A stretch of DNA of 64,000 nt from Clostridia bacterium (GCA_017543905.1 JAFYFC010000029.1:1-64000); one strand, 5' to 3'. Shown: positions 36,543 to 45,397, counted from the first letter of the stretch. Numbers and translations: made by a program. The notes: generated from the letters alone by a model not told the origin.

Positions 36543-36571
36543 TTGACAAACCGGCTTATTAGCGGTATAAT
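36543..36571 (+). promoter_or_regulatory. Promoter of the tRNA-Ser pair
   Basis: A perfect TTGACA (36543-36548) and a perfect TATAAT (36566-36571) are separated by 17 bases. The first tRNA begins 18 bases after the -10. The thrS promoter points the other way about 70 bases upstream. Confidence 0.88.
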
Positions 36572-36588
36572 AATTATCACTGGTTCGA

Positions 36589-36674
36589 GGAGAGATGGCC
36601 GAGTGGTTGAAGGCGCTGGTCTTGAAAACCAGTGATGTCGAAAGGCACCGGGGGTTCGAATCCCTCTCTCTCCG
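36589..36674 (+). tRNA. tRNA-Ser (anticodon TGA)
   Basis: The acceptor is GGAGAGA with TCTCTCC, the anticodon loop is CTTGAAA with anticodon TGA, there is a long variable arm, and the T arm holds GGTTCGAATCC. The discriminator is G. CCA is not encoded. Confidence 0.95.
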
Positions 36675-36689
36675 CGTTCTTCGGCTTGT

Positions 36690-36778
36690 GGAGAAGTACC
36701 CAAGAGGCCGAAGGGGCTCCCCTGCTAAGGGAGTAGGGTGGGATAACCGCCGCCCGGGTTCAAATCCCGGCTTCTCCG
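36690..36778 (+). tRNA. tRNA-Ser (anticodon GCT)
   Basis: The acceptor is GGAGAAG with CTTCTCC, the anticodon loop is CTGCTAA with anticodon GCT, there is a long variable arm, and the T arm holds GGTTCAAATCC. The discriminator is G. CCA is not encoded. It follows tRNA-Ser(TGA) by 15 bases in the same transcript. Confidence 0.95.
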
Positions 36779-36783
36779 TTCAA

Positions 36784-36810
36784 ACCCCGTTTTCAGAGCG
36801 AAAACGGGGT
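36784..36810 (+). terminator. Terminator after the tRNA-Ser pair
   Basis: The stem ACCCCGTTTTC (36784-36794) with GAAAACGGGGT (36800-36810) encloses a five-base loop and is followed by a T/G-rich tail (GTTGTTATAT). Confidence 0.7.
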
Positions 36811-36996
36811 GTTGTTATATCCAAGCAGGCATTATACACATCGTCTTTAGAAAATATGCGTCGCTCACCACAGAGAGTTAATGATAAAGACTTGCCATGG
36901 ATATGTATATGGTATACTTGTTTATCATGTGTGAAATACGTAGCGCAGCAGACACGAAATGCGCCGCGTGAGCATTTGGACAGGAGGTCGGATAAC

Positions 36997-37776
36997 ATGT
37001 CAGGCGATTCGGTAATGGATCATATAGTGTTCTTTTGTGTTTTGTTCTTTGTGATTTTTCCAGCTGCACTGTTTATCCAGCAACACGCTCAGGTCAGGGC
37101 AAAGCGCAAGCAGGAACAACGAATGATGCAGGAGCGAATAGAGGCCCGAAGGGAAATGGGGAGGCTGCAAGAAAAGCGCGCAGCGGCGCTGCGTGCGGAG
37201 AAGGCGGCAAAGGCTGCCGCTATGTCAAAGGCGGCTGGCGCCGAAACTGTCGAAAAGCTGTTCGAGGCCGCCAATGCTGCACAGGCTGCACAGGATGCAC
37301 AAGCTGCTCAGGATGCACAGAATGCTCCGGACGCCACACAGGACGTCACGGAAGAATTTGAACCGACAGAAAACGTCGAAGATTTAGAGATTATCGGTTA
37401 CGATAAGCTGGGCGATTTGAGCTCGCTGCTGCCGGATGAGGACGCAGCGCAAGCGGAAGAACCCGCCGAATTTGAACAAGAAGAACCTGCGCCGAAAACG
37501 CAGTATGCTCAGGATGCATTCGTACGGCAGAATGTCGCCTTTACAGGCACGCTCACACAGCCCCGCATGACGCGGCTCGAAGCCGCCGCGCTGGTCAGGA
37601 AGCTGGGCGGCAAGGCGTATATGAGCGGACTGCCGTCCGATACCACTCTGCTGGTGGTCGGTGAAAACCCGTATATGCTTATCCTGCAGGAGGCAGACAG
37701 CCGGACAGAAAAGCTGAAAATAATAACCCAGCAGGAGTTTATGATGATAGCGCGCGGCGAAAACAATCGCATTTGA
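36997..37776 (+). CDS. Membrane-anchored BRCT-domain protein
   Basis: This 259-residue protein starts with one transmembrane helix (about residues 8-30). A charged Arg/Glu/Lys/Ala coiled coil follows to about 90, then Gln/Ala/Asp repeats (about 93-112), an acidic low-complexity linker (about 115-170), and a C-terminal BRCT domain (about 183-255) with VAFTGTL, EAAALVRKLGGK and TTLLVVGENP. That BRCT type is the one at the end of bacterial NAD-dependent DNA ligase. BRCT domains bind DNA ends, poly-ADP-ribose or phosphopeptides; a membrane-tethered form is unusual. AGGAGG nine bases before the ATG fixes the start; the frame upstream runs into tRNA genes. No nearby gene suggests a partner. Confidence 0.78.
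   Translation: MSGDSVMDHIVFFCVLFFVIFPAALFIQQHAQVRAKRKQEQRMMQERIEARREMGRLQEKRAAALRAEKAAKAAAMSKAAGAETVEKLFEAANAAQAAQDAQAAQDAQNAPDATQDVTEEFEPTENVEDLEIIGYDKLGDLSSLLPDEDAAQAEEPAEFEQEEPAPKTQYAQDAFVRQNVAFTGTLTQPRMTRLEAAALVRKLGGKAYMSGLPSDTTLLVVGENPYMLILQEADSRTEKLKIITQQEFMMIARGENNRI
37273..37330 (+). repeat. Short tandem repeat encoding Ala-Gln-Asp-Ala
   Basis: Imperfect repeats of GCTGCACAG / GATGCACAG units (about nine bases each) encode the Ala/Gln/Asp stretch of the BRCT protein linker. Such repeats change length readily. Confidence 0.65.
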
Positions 37777-37801
37777 CAAAATCAATAAACAATGGTATTC
37801 T
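37773..37801 (+). promoter_or_regulatory. Possible promoter of the duplicated Cys/His lipoprotein gene
   Basis: A perfect TTGACA (37773-37778), overlapping the stop of the BRCT gene, lies 17 bases before TATTCT (37796-37801). Confidence 0.5.
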
Positions 37802-37890
37802 TAACTATAATGCTTGTTGTATCAGCAATGCATATATGAGTACAAATGCATAAACAATTAACTCCCGATATGCTATAGGTGGGTATATTC

Positions 37891-38595
37891 ATGAAGAAGA
37901 CTTTCGCGGCGTTTTTCATTCTTTTTGTAATAGTTACGAGCTGCGCAGAAGAAGAGAGTATCGCAAAATACAAAGTAAACGGGCAACTGTTGACCGAAAT
38001 GCCCTATCATGAAATATACAATTGTGAAGACGAACTTATATATACACTCGAACTGTTATTCAGTATAGCTGCTGAAGCTGAAGAAGATGCTGACTTAGCA
38101 AGATGGTGTGTCATTAATACAACTTCTAATAAATCACACTATCCTTGGTGTATCTATGCTCTGCAAATAGCTCCTGGTAACAGGTCTATCAGTGTGCTTG
38201 ATTCAAAGAAGCCTTATGTGAGTTGTAAATACTGTAGTCGAAAATCACCTCGCACTTTTGCGGAATTAATCAGAAGCGGGGATAGTTATCCGAAATACAA
38301 GATAAACGACAGCATACTGGCAGCTATGTCTATTTATGATATATACGACTTTGAAGATGCGCTGATCTCTGCGCTTACAGTAAAATTCAACAAGGATTGC
38401 GAGGAAGGAGCTAACGGCGAGTTGATAGGCTATTATGTGGTTAATAATAGCACTAAACGATTCCACTATCCATGGTGCTACTCAGTGATACAAGCCAATC
38501 CTGAGAATAGGATACTTGTAAAGAGCGCGCCTTCTGATCTTGATGACATATACAAACCCTGCGGTAATTGCTCGCCTCATATAAACACAAAATAA
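37891..38595 (+). CDS. Lipoprotein with two copies of a Cys/His module, function unknown
   Basis: This 234-residue protein starts MKKTFAAFFILFVIVTSC; the VTSC lipobox marks it as a lipoprotein. The mature part is an internal duplication. Each copy has KYK(V/I)N, an acidic Y-x-x-E-x-x-I/L-Y segment, the motif HYPWC, and a closing C-x-x-C (CKYC in copy one, CGNC in copy two). The Cys/His spacing suggests one zinc or redox site per copy and resembles the C-terminal module of the protein at 18044. The ATG at 37891 follows GGTGGG; a GTG four codons earlier is less well placed. The gene is A+T-richer than its flanks. Confidence 0.72.
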   Translation: MKKTFAAFFILFVIVTSCAEEESIAKYKVNGQLLTEMPYHEIYNCEDELIYTLELLFSIAAEAEEDADLARWCVINTTSNKSHYPWCIYALQIAPGNRSISVLDSKKPYVSCKYCSRKSPRTFAELIRSGDSYPKYKINDSILAAMSIYDIYDFEDALISALTVKFNKDCEEGANGELIGYYVVNNSTKRFHYPWCYSVIQANPENRILVKSAPSDLDDIYKPCGNCSPHINTK

Positions 38596-38729
38596 TACTA
38601 CACATTACGTAATCATTTACGCTTTATTTTTATTTGAACAATGTCCATGCTGCCTTAAGCCTGTTTTTATTTCTGAGCAAGCTCTCCTTGCCGTTCGAAT
38701 TGTCTCCCGATAAAATGTTAATTCAGCTA

Positions 38730-38758
38730 TTGCATTTTCAGTAATATAGTGTTATAAT
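38730..38758 (+). promoter_or_regulatory. Promoter of the URO-D-like/sugar ABC transporter operon
   Basis: The -35 is TTGCAT (38730-38735) and the -10 is TATAAT (38753-38758), spacer 17. The start codon of the first gene is about 40 bases downstream. Confidence 0.75.
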
Positions 38759-38799
38759 TTACGTAATTCTAAATACCGCGTAACCTGCAGGAGTGCAGC

Positions 38800-40032
38800 A
38801 TGAATCTTACCTCTGGCGACAAAGCGATACTTCGGGGTCTTGCCGGCGAGCTTGCGGAGCTGGCTGCTTTACCGTGTCAGGAAGAGCGGCGGCGCATGTG
38901 GGAGGCGCACAATACCCTGTCGGGCGGCACGAAGCCTCTGTTTTTAGCGGATCAGCTCCCCTGGCACGAGCTGGATGCAAGGTGCACGCACGAGCACGCG
39001 TTGATCGGCGATCCATACTGGAGAAAAGCCGAGGTCTGGCTGCGGCGTGAGATTTACAAGGGCAGAAATCTTGCCACCGACATGGTTATCGACCCGTACG
39101 TCAAGCTCGAATATCCTTACCTGAACAGCGGCTGGGGGCTTACCACCAGCAGCAGCGAGGTTAAGATCGACCCGGACTCCGACGTCACGAGCCGGCACAT
39201 GTACTGCCAGATAAACGAGCCCGAGGATATCGATAAGATCAAAATGCCCGTTATCACGCCCTGCCGCGCGCAGGCGGAGCAGGCGGGCAATCTGGCGGAC
39301 GAAACCTTTGCCGGAATACTGCCCTGGCGCTTTACGGGCTGCGTAATGCATCTGGGCGCGTGGGACAGCATCGCGTTCTGGATGAGCGTCGAAAACTGCT
39401 ATATAGAGCTGATGGACCGTCCCGAAATGCTGCACGCCATAATGGAACGCATGACGGCGGGATATATATCGATCGCACAGCAGCTTAACGCGCACGGGCT
39501 TTACGATACCTGTGGCTCCTACTGTCACTGTTCGCACACATATATGCCCGGCGAAACGCCGGAGCGCGCGCCTGTTTCGCAGAACGGATGGGCATTCGGG
39601 CTGGCACAGCTGTTTACCAGCGTGTCGCCCAAGGTGACCGAGGAATTCGAGTGCGCGTACATGAAGCGCATATTTCCCTATTTCAAGCACATTTATTACG
39701 GCTGCTGCGAGCGGCTTGACGACAGGCTCGAGATAGTGAGCAGGCTCCCCAACGTGCGCAAGATTTCGTGCAGCCCCTGGAGCAGACGCGAGGAGTTTGC
39801 GGAGAAGCTGCCCGCGCACATTGTTATGAGCAACAAGCCCACGCCCGTGCTGCTGGCGGAGGACGTATTCGACGAAAGCGCTGTGAGGAAAGAAATCCGC
39901 CGCACGGTCGATGCAGCGCGCTCCTACGGAAAGACGCTCGAAATGCTGTTAAAGGATGTATCCACCGTGCGCTACGAGCCTGACAGGCTAAAGCGCTACT
40001 GCGAGATCGCTTCAGAAGAGGCGGAAAGGTAA
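38800..40032 (+). CDS. Uroporphyrinogen decarboxylase-fold protein (not HemE)
   Basis: This 410-residue protein belongs to the URO-D superfamily by its C-terminal barrel pattern (CGSYCHCSHT, FKHIYYGCCERLDD and a closing KPTPVLLAEDVFD). It lacks the N-terminal motifs of HemE. The superfamily also includes corrinoid- and methyl-group-transferring enzymes such as MtaA/MtbA, and many uncharacterised members are encoded beside sugar transporters. It is the first gene of the operon, three bases before a permease gene. Several Cys/His pairs (CHC, CC) could bind zinc. It may modify the imported compound, perhaps by demethylation; that is inference. Confidence 0.72.
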   Translation: MNLTSGDKAILRGLAGELAELAALPCQEERRRMWEAHNTLSGGTKPLFLADQLPWHELDARCTHEHALIGDPYWRKAEVWLRREIYKGRNLATDMVIDPYVKLEYPYLNSGWGLTTSSSEVKIDPDSDVTSRHMYCQINEPEDIDKIKMPVITPCRAQAEQAGNLADETFAGILPWRFTGCVMHLGAWDSIAFWMSVENCYIELMDRPEMLHAIMERMTAGYISIAQQLNAHGLYDTCGSYCHCSHTYMPGETPERAPVSQNGWAFGLAQLFTSVSPKVTEEFECAYMKRIFPYFKHIYYGCCERLDDRLEIVSRLPNVRKISCSPWSRREEFAEKLPAHIVMSNKPTPVLLAEDVFDESAVRKEIRRTVDAARSYGKTLEMLLKDVSTVRYEPDRLKRYCEIASEEAER

Positions 40033-40035
40033 CAT

Positions 40036-40983
40036 ATGACGAGCACGACATCGCTCAAGAAAAAGCATCCCGTCATCGCGGAGCTCACCAAGTATGTAAA
40101 ATACTGGGATCTGAGTCTCATGCTGCTGCCCGTCATCGCGTATTTCGTCATATTCAAATACGTACCGATGGGCGGCATACTCATATCATTTCAGGATTAC
40201 AAGATCGGTCTCGGCTTAGCCGGCAGCTCGTGGGTAGGTCTCGACAATTTCATCGGCGCGTTCAAGTCCTTCACGTTCATTCGCTCGATACGAAATACGC
40301 TGATCATCAGCGTTATGAAGCTCGCCTTCGGCTTTCCCGCGCCGATACTGTTCGCGCTGCTGCTGAACGAGGTGCGACACACCACGTACAAAAAGGTCGT
40401 GCAGACCATCAGCTATCTGCCCCACTTTTTAAGCTGGGTAATAATGGCGGGCATACTGCATCAGCTGCTCTCGCCGAACAACGGCGCGGTAAACGTGCTG
40501 CTCATGCGCTGGTTCGGGCTTAAAAAGAGCATATACTTTTTGGGCGACAACGCATATTTCCGCGGCACTGCGGTAGTATCGGACATCTGGAAAGGCATCG
40601 GCTGGGGCTCGATACTGTACCTTGCCACGATCACTTCGATAGACCCCACGCTTTACGAGGCGGCGATCTGCGACGGCGCGAACCGCCGCCAGAGAGTCAG
40701 GTACATAACCCTGCCCTCTCTTATGCCGACCATAACCATAATGCTCATTCTGAACCTCGGCTCCATACTCGACGCGGGCTTCGATCAGATACTCAACCTG
40801 TATTCCGCCGCCGTGTACGAAACCGGCGATATTATCGACACGTACGTCTACCGGGTCGGCCTTGTGGACTGGAACTACAAGCTCTCGACCGCGATCGGCC
40901 TGTTCAAAAACCTGATAGGCTTTATGCTGGTCGTATCCACCAACGCCGCCGCGAAAAAGCTGAGCGGCAACGGCATCTGGTAG
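40036..40983 (+). CDS. Carbohydrate ABC transporter permease, LplB type
   Basis: This 315-residue inner-membrane subunit has six hydrophobic helices, the N-terminal FIFKYVPMGGILISFQDYK typical of the LplB branch, and the EAA loop (YEAAICDGANRRQRVRYITL) that docks on the ATPase. With the next two genes it forms an importer for an oligosaccharide; the ATPase is not encoded here, as is common for this class, which shares an MsmX-like ATPase. Confidence 0.92.
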   Translation: MTSTTSLKKKHPVIAELTKYVKYWDLSLMLLPVIAYFVIFKYVPMGGILISFQDYKIGLGLAGSSWVGLDNFIGAFKSFTFIRSIRNTLIISVMKLAFGFPAPILFALLLNEVRHTTYKKVVQTISYLPHFLSWVIMAGILHQLLSPNNGAVNVLLMRWFGLKKSIYFLGDNAYFRGTAVVSDIWKGIGWGSILYLATITSIDPTLYEAAICDGANRRQRVRYITLPSLMPTITIMLILNLGSILDAGFDQILNLYSAAVYETGDIIDTYVYRVGLVDWNYKLSTAIGLFKNLIGFMLVVSTNAAAKKLSGNGIW

Positions 40984-40992
40984 GAGGTCCGC

Positions 40993-41871
40993 ATGAAGAG
41001 AGAGAAATTCGGCGTCGGCGACATCGTGATATACCTGCTGCTGGGCATAATATGCCTTACGATAGTGTTCGCGTTCATACACCTGCTCAATATATCGCTG
41101 TCACCCAACGGAACGACCGGAAGCGGGCTCATGATAATTCCAGATAAGCCCACGCTGGACAACTACGCGAAGGTCATCAAAAACAAATACATCTGGCAGG
41201 GCTATAAGAACACGCTCATAAGGACCCTGCTGGGCACGAGCATACAGCTGATATTCACGGCGATGGGCGCGTACGTGCTTTCAAAGAAATTCTACCCGCA
41301 CAGGACGTTTTGGACGCTGCTTATAGTATTTACGATGTTCTTTTCCGGCGGCCTCATCCCAACGTATCTGGTTGTAAAGCAGCTGGGGCTTATAGACACC
41401 TACGCGGCAATGCTGATACCGGGCCTTGTAAGCGCGTACAACCTTACGATAATGCGCAACTTCTTCCAGTCCCTGCCTGAGGAGATAGAGGAAAGCTGCA
41501 TGATAGACGGCGCGGGCAGGTTCAGGATATTCTGGCAGTTCATACTGCCGCTCTCCACGCCGATACTCGCCACTATCGCGCTGTGGCTGGCGGTGGGACA
41601 CTGGAATGCGTGGTTCGACGTGCTGATCTACATAACCGACGACAAAAAATTCACGCTGCAGATAATACTGCGCCGCATAATAATAACCGGCTCAAAGGAG
41701 ATACTGGAATCCGACGCGGCCGCGCATTCCGTGGCGGACGAGCCGCTGGTGTCCTCGGAAGGACTGAAGGCCGCGTCGATCTACGTAGCCACGATACCCA
41801 TACTGTGCACATATCCCTTCCTGCAGAGATACTTTGTAAAGGGGATAATGGTCGGTTCACTGAAAGGATAG
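40993..41871 (+). CDS. Carbohydrate ABC transporter permease, YtcP/AraQ type
   Basis: This 292-residue second permease has six helices, the FKKFYPHRTFWTLLI-type segment after the second helix, and the EAA loop EESCMIDGAGRFRIFWQFIL. The LplB-YtcP-binding-protein order is that of the Lpl family. A GGAGG site overlaps the stop of the preceding gene region. Confidence 0.92.
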   Translation: MKREKFGVGDIVIYLLLGIICLTIVFAFIHLLNISLSPNGTTGSGLMIIPDKPTLDNYAKVIKNKYIWQGYKNTLIRTLLGTSIQLIFTAMGAYVLSKKFYPHRTFWTLLIVFTMFFSGGLIPTYLVVKQLGLIDTYAAMLIPGLVSAYNLTIMRNFFQSLPEEIEESCMIDGAGRFRIFWQFILPLSTPILATIALWLAVGHWNAWFDVLIYITDDKKFTLQIILRRIIITGSKEILESDAAAHSVADEPLVSSEGLKAASIYVATIPILCTYPFLQRYFVKGIMVGSLKG

Positions 41872-41911
41872 GCGCGCGTGCGCTTATACCATATAAAAAG
41901 GAGGTTTTCCC

Positions 41912-43546
41912 ATGACCCGTAAACTCTTGTCAGTGCTTCTGGCGCTTGTGATGGTGCTCACGCTCATACCCTTCGCAAACGCTGAAGACGCGCCCGTCAA
42001 AATCAGCGTGGCAGGCTATATGTTCGGCCCCATCGACGCTGAAAAGGACGTCATCACCCCCGCCGTGGAAAAGATGCTGCTCGAAAAGCACGGCATAAAC
42101 GTCGACATCGAAGTAGAGTACATCGAGTACGCCAACTACTCCGAGATACTCGCGCCGCGTCTTGCGGGCGGCACCGCGCCGGACGTATTCCTGGCGCTGA
42201 GCCAGACCAATCTGGACAACTACTACGATCAGGGCGTCATCGCGTCCTGGGACATCGACTTCTTCAAAGAGAACGCGCCTGACGTATGGGCGTTTGTCGA
42301 GGCGGGCGGCGTAAACGGCGATCTGGCCGATCAGTTCGACATGTGGCTGGAAATGGCGACCAAGGACGGCAAAATGATTATACTGCCCTCCCTCAAGCCC
42401 GACGGCAACATGCCCTATAAGACCCTGATATATCGCGGCGACTGGATCGAGGCGCTCGGAATCACTCAGGAAACGCTGCCCAAGACCGTCGACGAGTATA
42501 TCGACCTGCTTGACGCGTTCGCGCACGGCGATCCCGACGGCGACGGCGAGGCGGACACCTACGGCTGCTCCCTCACCGGCATGAAGGTGCTCTTCGGCGC
42601 CTACGGCATGTACAACGGCTTCATCGGCGGCACCAGCTACTGGTATGTGGACGGCGACGAGGTAGTCAATCCGGACGTATCCCCTAAATCCAAGGAGGTC
42701 GTCGAGCTGCTTGCGCAGATGTACGCGGACGGCCTGATCGATCCTGAATTCGTGACCGGTACCGAGGCTGCGACGGGCGGCTACTGGGCTGCCTCCGCTG
42801 GTCTGATCAACGGTCTGTACGGCGCTTCCGCAAACGCGTCCATCGACCACTTCCGTCTGCGCGGCGTAGCCGGTGAGACTGACGAAGGCGGCAACGTCGC
42901 CAAGACCTATTGGAGCGTAAACGGCGACGACGCCACGTTCGTATACGCGCCCTGGCCGGCCGGCCCAGACGGCGATTACGGCTGGAGCGTAGGCTATGCG
43001 GTAGCAGTGGGCGAAAGCGCGGTATACAACAAGGCCCTTGAAGAAGACACCGACAAGCTTGCGACCATATTCCAGATACTGAACGCCTTCGCCACGGACG
43101 ACGAGCTTTACATGCTGGCGTCCTGGGGCATCGAAGGAGAGCATTACACCGTAGTAGACGGCAAGCCCGTCCGCAACGGCCAGATGACCAACCCGGACTT
43201 CAACGAGGTCGGTATCTGGGGCTGCAGGAGCCTGTACGGCGCTGACCGTGCGTTCAGCGAGCTCGCTTACAACCTCGCGTTCTACAACGACGCGACTATC
43301 GCCAACAGACTCAACTACTTCAAGCTCGATCAGTACAACAGCTACATTCAGGACGCCGTCAACACCACGCTGCCTTCGCAGGGCGCGCTGCTGAGCGACC
43401 TGAACACGCTGCGCGACGAAGCGTACATCGCATTCATAAAGGGCGAGCGCTCTATCGACGAGTGGGATGCCTACGTCGCCGACTACATGGCACGCGGCGG
43501 ACAGACCCTGTACGACGAAGCCAACGAGTGGTACGCGAACAAATAA
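41912..43546 (+). CDS. Extracellular solute-binding protein of the Lpl family
   Basis: This 544-residue substrate-binding protein pairs with the two preceding permeases. Signal peptide MTRKLLSVLLALVMVLTLIP, cleavage near ANAED; there is no lipobox Cys, unlike most Gram-positive binding proteins. The body has the family's TAPDVFLALSQ region, a calcium-type loop DPDGDGEADTYG near residue 210, and a C-terminal IKGERSIDEWDAYVADYMARGG. A GGAGG site precedes the ATG, and a terminator hairpin follows. Confidence 0.9.
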   Translation: MTRKLLSVLLALVMVLTLIPFANAEDAPVKISVAGYMFGPIDAEKDVITPAVEKMLLEKHGINVDIEVEYIEYANYSEILAPRLAGGTAPDVFLALSQTNLDNYYDQGVIASWDIDFFKENAPDVWAFVEAGGVNGDLADQFDMWLEMATKDGKMIILPSLKPDGNMPYKTLIYRGDWIEALGITQETLPKTVDEYIDLLDAFAHGDPDGDGEADTYGCSLTGMKVLFGAYGMYNGFIGGTSYWYVDGDEVVNPDVSPKSKEVVELLAQMYADGLIDPEFVTGTEAATGGYWAASAGLINGLYGASANASIDHFRLRGVAGETDEGGNVAKTYWSVNGDDATFVYAPWPAGPDGDYGWSVGYAVAVGESAVYNKALEEDTDKLATIFQILNAFATDDELYMLASWGIEGEHYTVVDGKPVRNGQMTNPDFNEVGIWGCRSLYGADRAFSELAYNLAFYNDATIANRLNYFKLDQYNSYIQDAVNTTLPSQGALLSDLNTLRDEAYIAFIKGERSIDEWDAYVADYMARGGQTLYDEANEWYANK

Positions 43547-43562
43547 ATCCAAGCCAAACGCA

Positions 43563-43593
43563 AAAACCGTCCGGCCAAACCGGACGGTTTTTT
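43563..43593. terminator. Bidirectional terminator between the two converging carbohydrate loci
   Basis: A 12-bp stem (43563-43574 with 43580-43591) with CCGTCCGG core and five-base loop has a T run on both strands. It ends the plus-strand transport operon and the minus-strand glycoside operon. Confidence 0.88.
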
Positions 43594-43645
43594 AATTCCG
43601 CAGCGCAGCTGAAATGCGGCTTGCATACAGGATGGCTTTACCATA

Positions 43646-45397
43646 TCAGAGCGCTGTCAGCTCGAAGCCGACGTCGCCGCTGTCTGCGCTAATAACAGCC
43701 TCCACCGCGCGGAAGCCGGGCGCGAGATTGAAAACCGGACGCACGCGGCTTATGCGGCTGCCGGGCGCCGCCTTAAGGTGTGCGGTTTCGGTAAGGAGCG
43801 TGCGATCGTCCGTGAGTTTATCGTTTTCGGGCTGCTCGCTTATCAGCGGGATTATAAGCTCCGCTCCCCTGCATTCGGCGCTTAGCGTAAGCGTGTCGCC
43901 CATCAGGCGGTAAATCAGCGTGTATTCGCCGCCCTCCATATGCGCGCCGTCGACGTCCGCGAGCGTGCCGCGCACATCGGTTATTATCGCGTCCTCTTCC
44001 ATATGCGCGTGTATGCGCGCCGTTTGATCGTACATCTGGGAATACAAGGTTTCCCCGCGCTTTATCTGAAGCCTCGGGCACATCGGCGCAAGCTCGCCCT
44101 TTCTGCGGCTCAGCTGCTGATTATGCGCTTCCCTCAGATAATACCCCGTAGTCGCGCAGGCGATTATCGGGCGCGCGGCCTTCCGGCTGTACAGGAGCGT
44201 TATGCAGCCGCCGGAAGCGTGCCCGTCCCGCATATACGTGTAATCGCTGCCCGTCAGTGTCATGCCGAGCTTGCCGCAGTCCTGCACATATGTATCGATT
44301 TCCTGATAAAAGCGTATCCCCTGCCGCGCGTCCGACGGGATAAAAGTGCGTTCAAACTCACATACGCCTTCGTCCAGCGCCTGCGCGAGTGCCTTCGCGT
44401 GACAGAACGCGTGATGCGTGCACGCAAGCTCTCCGTGCGCGCGATAATCTGGCCCGCCGTACAAAAGCCCGTGCGTGCAGCGCTTATACAGCAGCAGATT
44501 TCTGTACGCCGCCTCAGAAAACGCCGCGTCTTCCCTGCCCAGCGCATTGAACAGCGCCTGACAGCCGTCTGACGTGCGGCTGCCCCAGTACGTCCATTTG
44601 AAGTTCCGCGTGCCGAACGAGTTGTCGAGCGCGCCGTCCGGCAGTATAAACTCCAGATGCGCGCGGGCGGAGCGTTTTACCGCCTGCATGACCGTATCGT
44701 CGCCCGCGAGATGCGCGTATTCGTACAGGGAAGGCAGCGTCTCCTCGACGTTGTAGCCCATATCGACCGCGCAGAGGTGCTTTGGAGTCGCGTCCCGCTC
44801 AAGTCTCCCCTCGCCGTATATGAGGCCGCTTTCAGATATATGCTCACATACGAAGCGGGCGCAGGTTCGCGCGTGCGCACGCATATCCCCGCGGCCAAAG
44901 TACTCGCCCGCCATAGCCATAGCCGCCGCGTTCGCCGCTATGTAGTTTATGTTGAACCTTTTATCCGTGCGAATGTTTCTGAGCAGCCATTCGCTCATGC
45001 GTGCAAAGCGCTGTTCGAATCTGGCCCTGTATTCAGCTGAGAGCAGCCCGGAATGCAGGCTGAGCGATTTGTACAGAGAGATCGCCGCGAAAACCGTGAC
45101 GCCGCTCCATTCGCTTTGCGAATCGTTGTATATGCTGCCGTCCTCGCAGAGCATATACTCCGCCCAGTCGAACAGGCGCAGCGCGGCGTCCTGATACTTT
45201 TTGTCGCCCGCAGCGTCCGCCATATACAGCAGCGGATAAACCGCGTCGTGGCAGCGTCCGTGCACGACCGAGCACGCCGGACACAGTATCGCTCCGTCCA
45301 GCGCAGGATGCATGCCCTTCGGCAGCTGATACCCGATAAGCGCGTCCAGCCACGTTTTGAGCAGTTCAAAATAGCTTTGTTCTATACTTCCTCTCAT
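43646..45397 (-). CDS. Alpha/alpha-toroid glycan-degrading enzyme-like protein (heparinase II/III-like or glycoside hydrolase)
   Basis: I cannot assign a family with confidence. The 583-residue protein has an N-terminal helical half (about residues 1-330) with the repeated hydrophobic helices of an alpha/alpha toroid: CSVVHGRCHDAVYPLLYMAD, SEWSGVTVFAAISLYK and NFKWTYWGSRTSDGCQALF. A beta-rich C-terminal half follows, with TDVRGTLADVDGAHM. There is no signal peptide. It is last in the minus-strand locus and overlaps the GH92 stop by four bases, so it probably acts on the same intracellular oligosaccharide. The ATG at 45397 is chosen because the longer open frame upstream is antisense/out-of-frame coding of GH92. 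Confidence 0.68.
   Translation of the reverse strand: MRGSIEQSYFELLKTWLDALIGYQLPKGMHPALDGAILCPACSVVHGRCHDAVYPLLYMADAAGDKKYQDAALRLFDWAEYMLCEDGSIYNDSQSEWSGVTVFAAISLYKSLSLHSGLLSAEYRARFEQRFARMSEWLLRNIRTDKRFNINYIAANAAAMAMAGEYFGRGDMRAHARTCARFVCEHISESGLIYGEGRLERDATPKHLCAVDMGYNVEETLPSLYEYAHLAGDDTVMQAVKRSARAHLEFILPDGALDNSFGTRNFKWTYWGSRTSDGCQALFNALGREDAAFSEAAYRNLLLYKRCTHGLLYGGPDYRAHGELACTHHAFCHAKALAQALDEGVCEFERTFIPSDARQGIRFYQEIDTYVQDCGKLGMTLTGSDYTYMRDGHASGGCITLLYSRKAARPIIACATTGYYLREAHNQQLSRRKGELAPMCPRLQIKRGETLYSQMYDQTARIHAHMEEDAIITDVRGTLADVDGAHMEGGEYTLIYRLMGDTLTLSAECRGAELIIPLISEQPENDKLTDDRTLLTETAHLKAAPGSRISRVRPVFNLAPGFRAVEAVISADSGDVGFELTAL

Noticed and set aside
36595..36996. Upstream extension of the BRCT protein frame
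   Set aside because: It would translate both tRNA-Ser genes and a terminator; AGGAGG before 36997 marks the real start.
41930..43552. Long minus-strand open frame antisense to the binding protein gene
   Set aside because: It has no ribosome site or recognisable motif and exactly mirrors a well-supported plus-strand gene; high G+C makes such shadows common.
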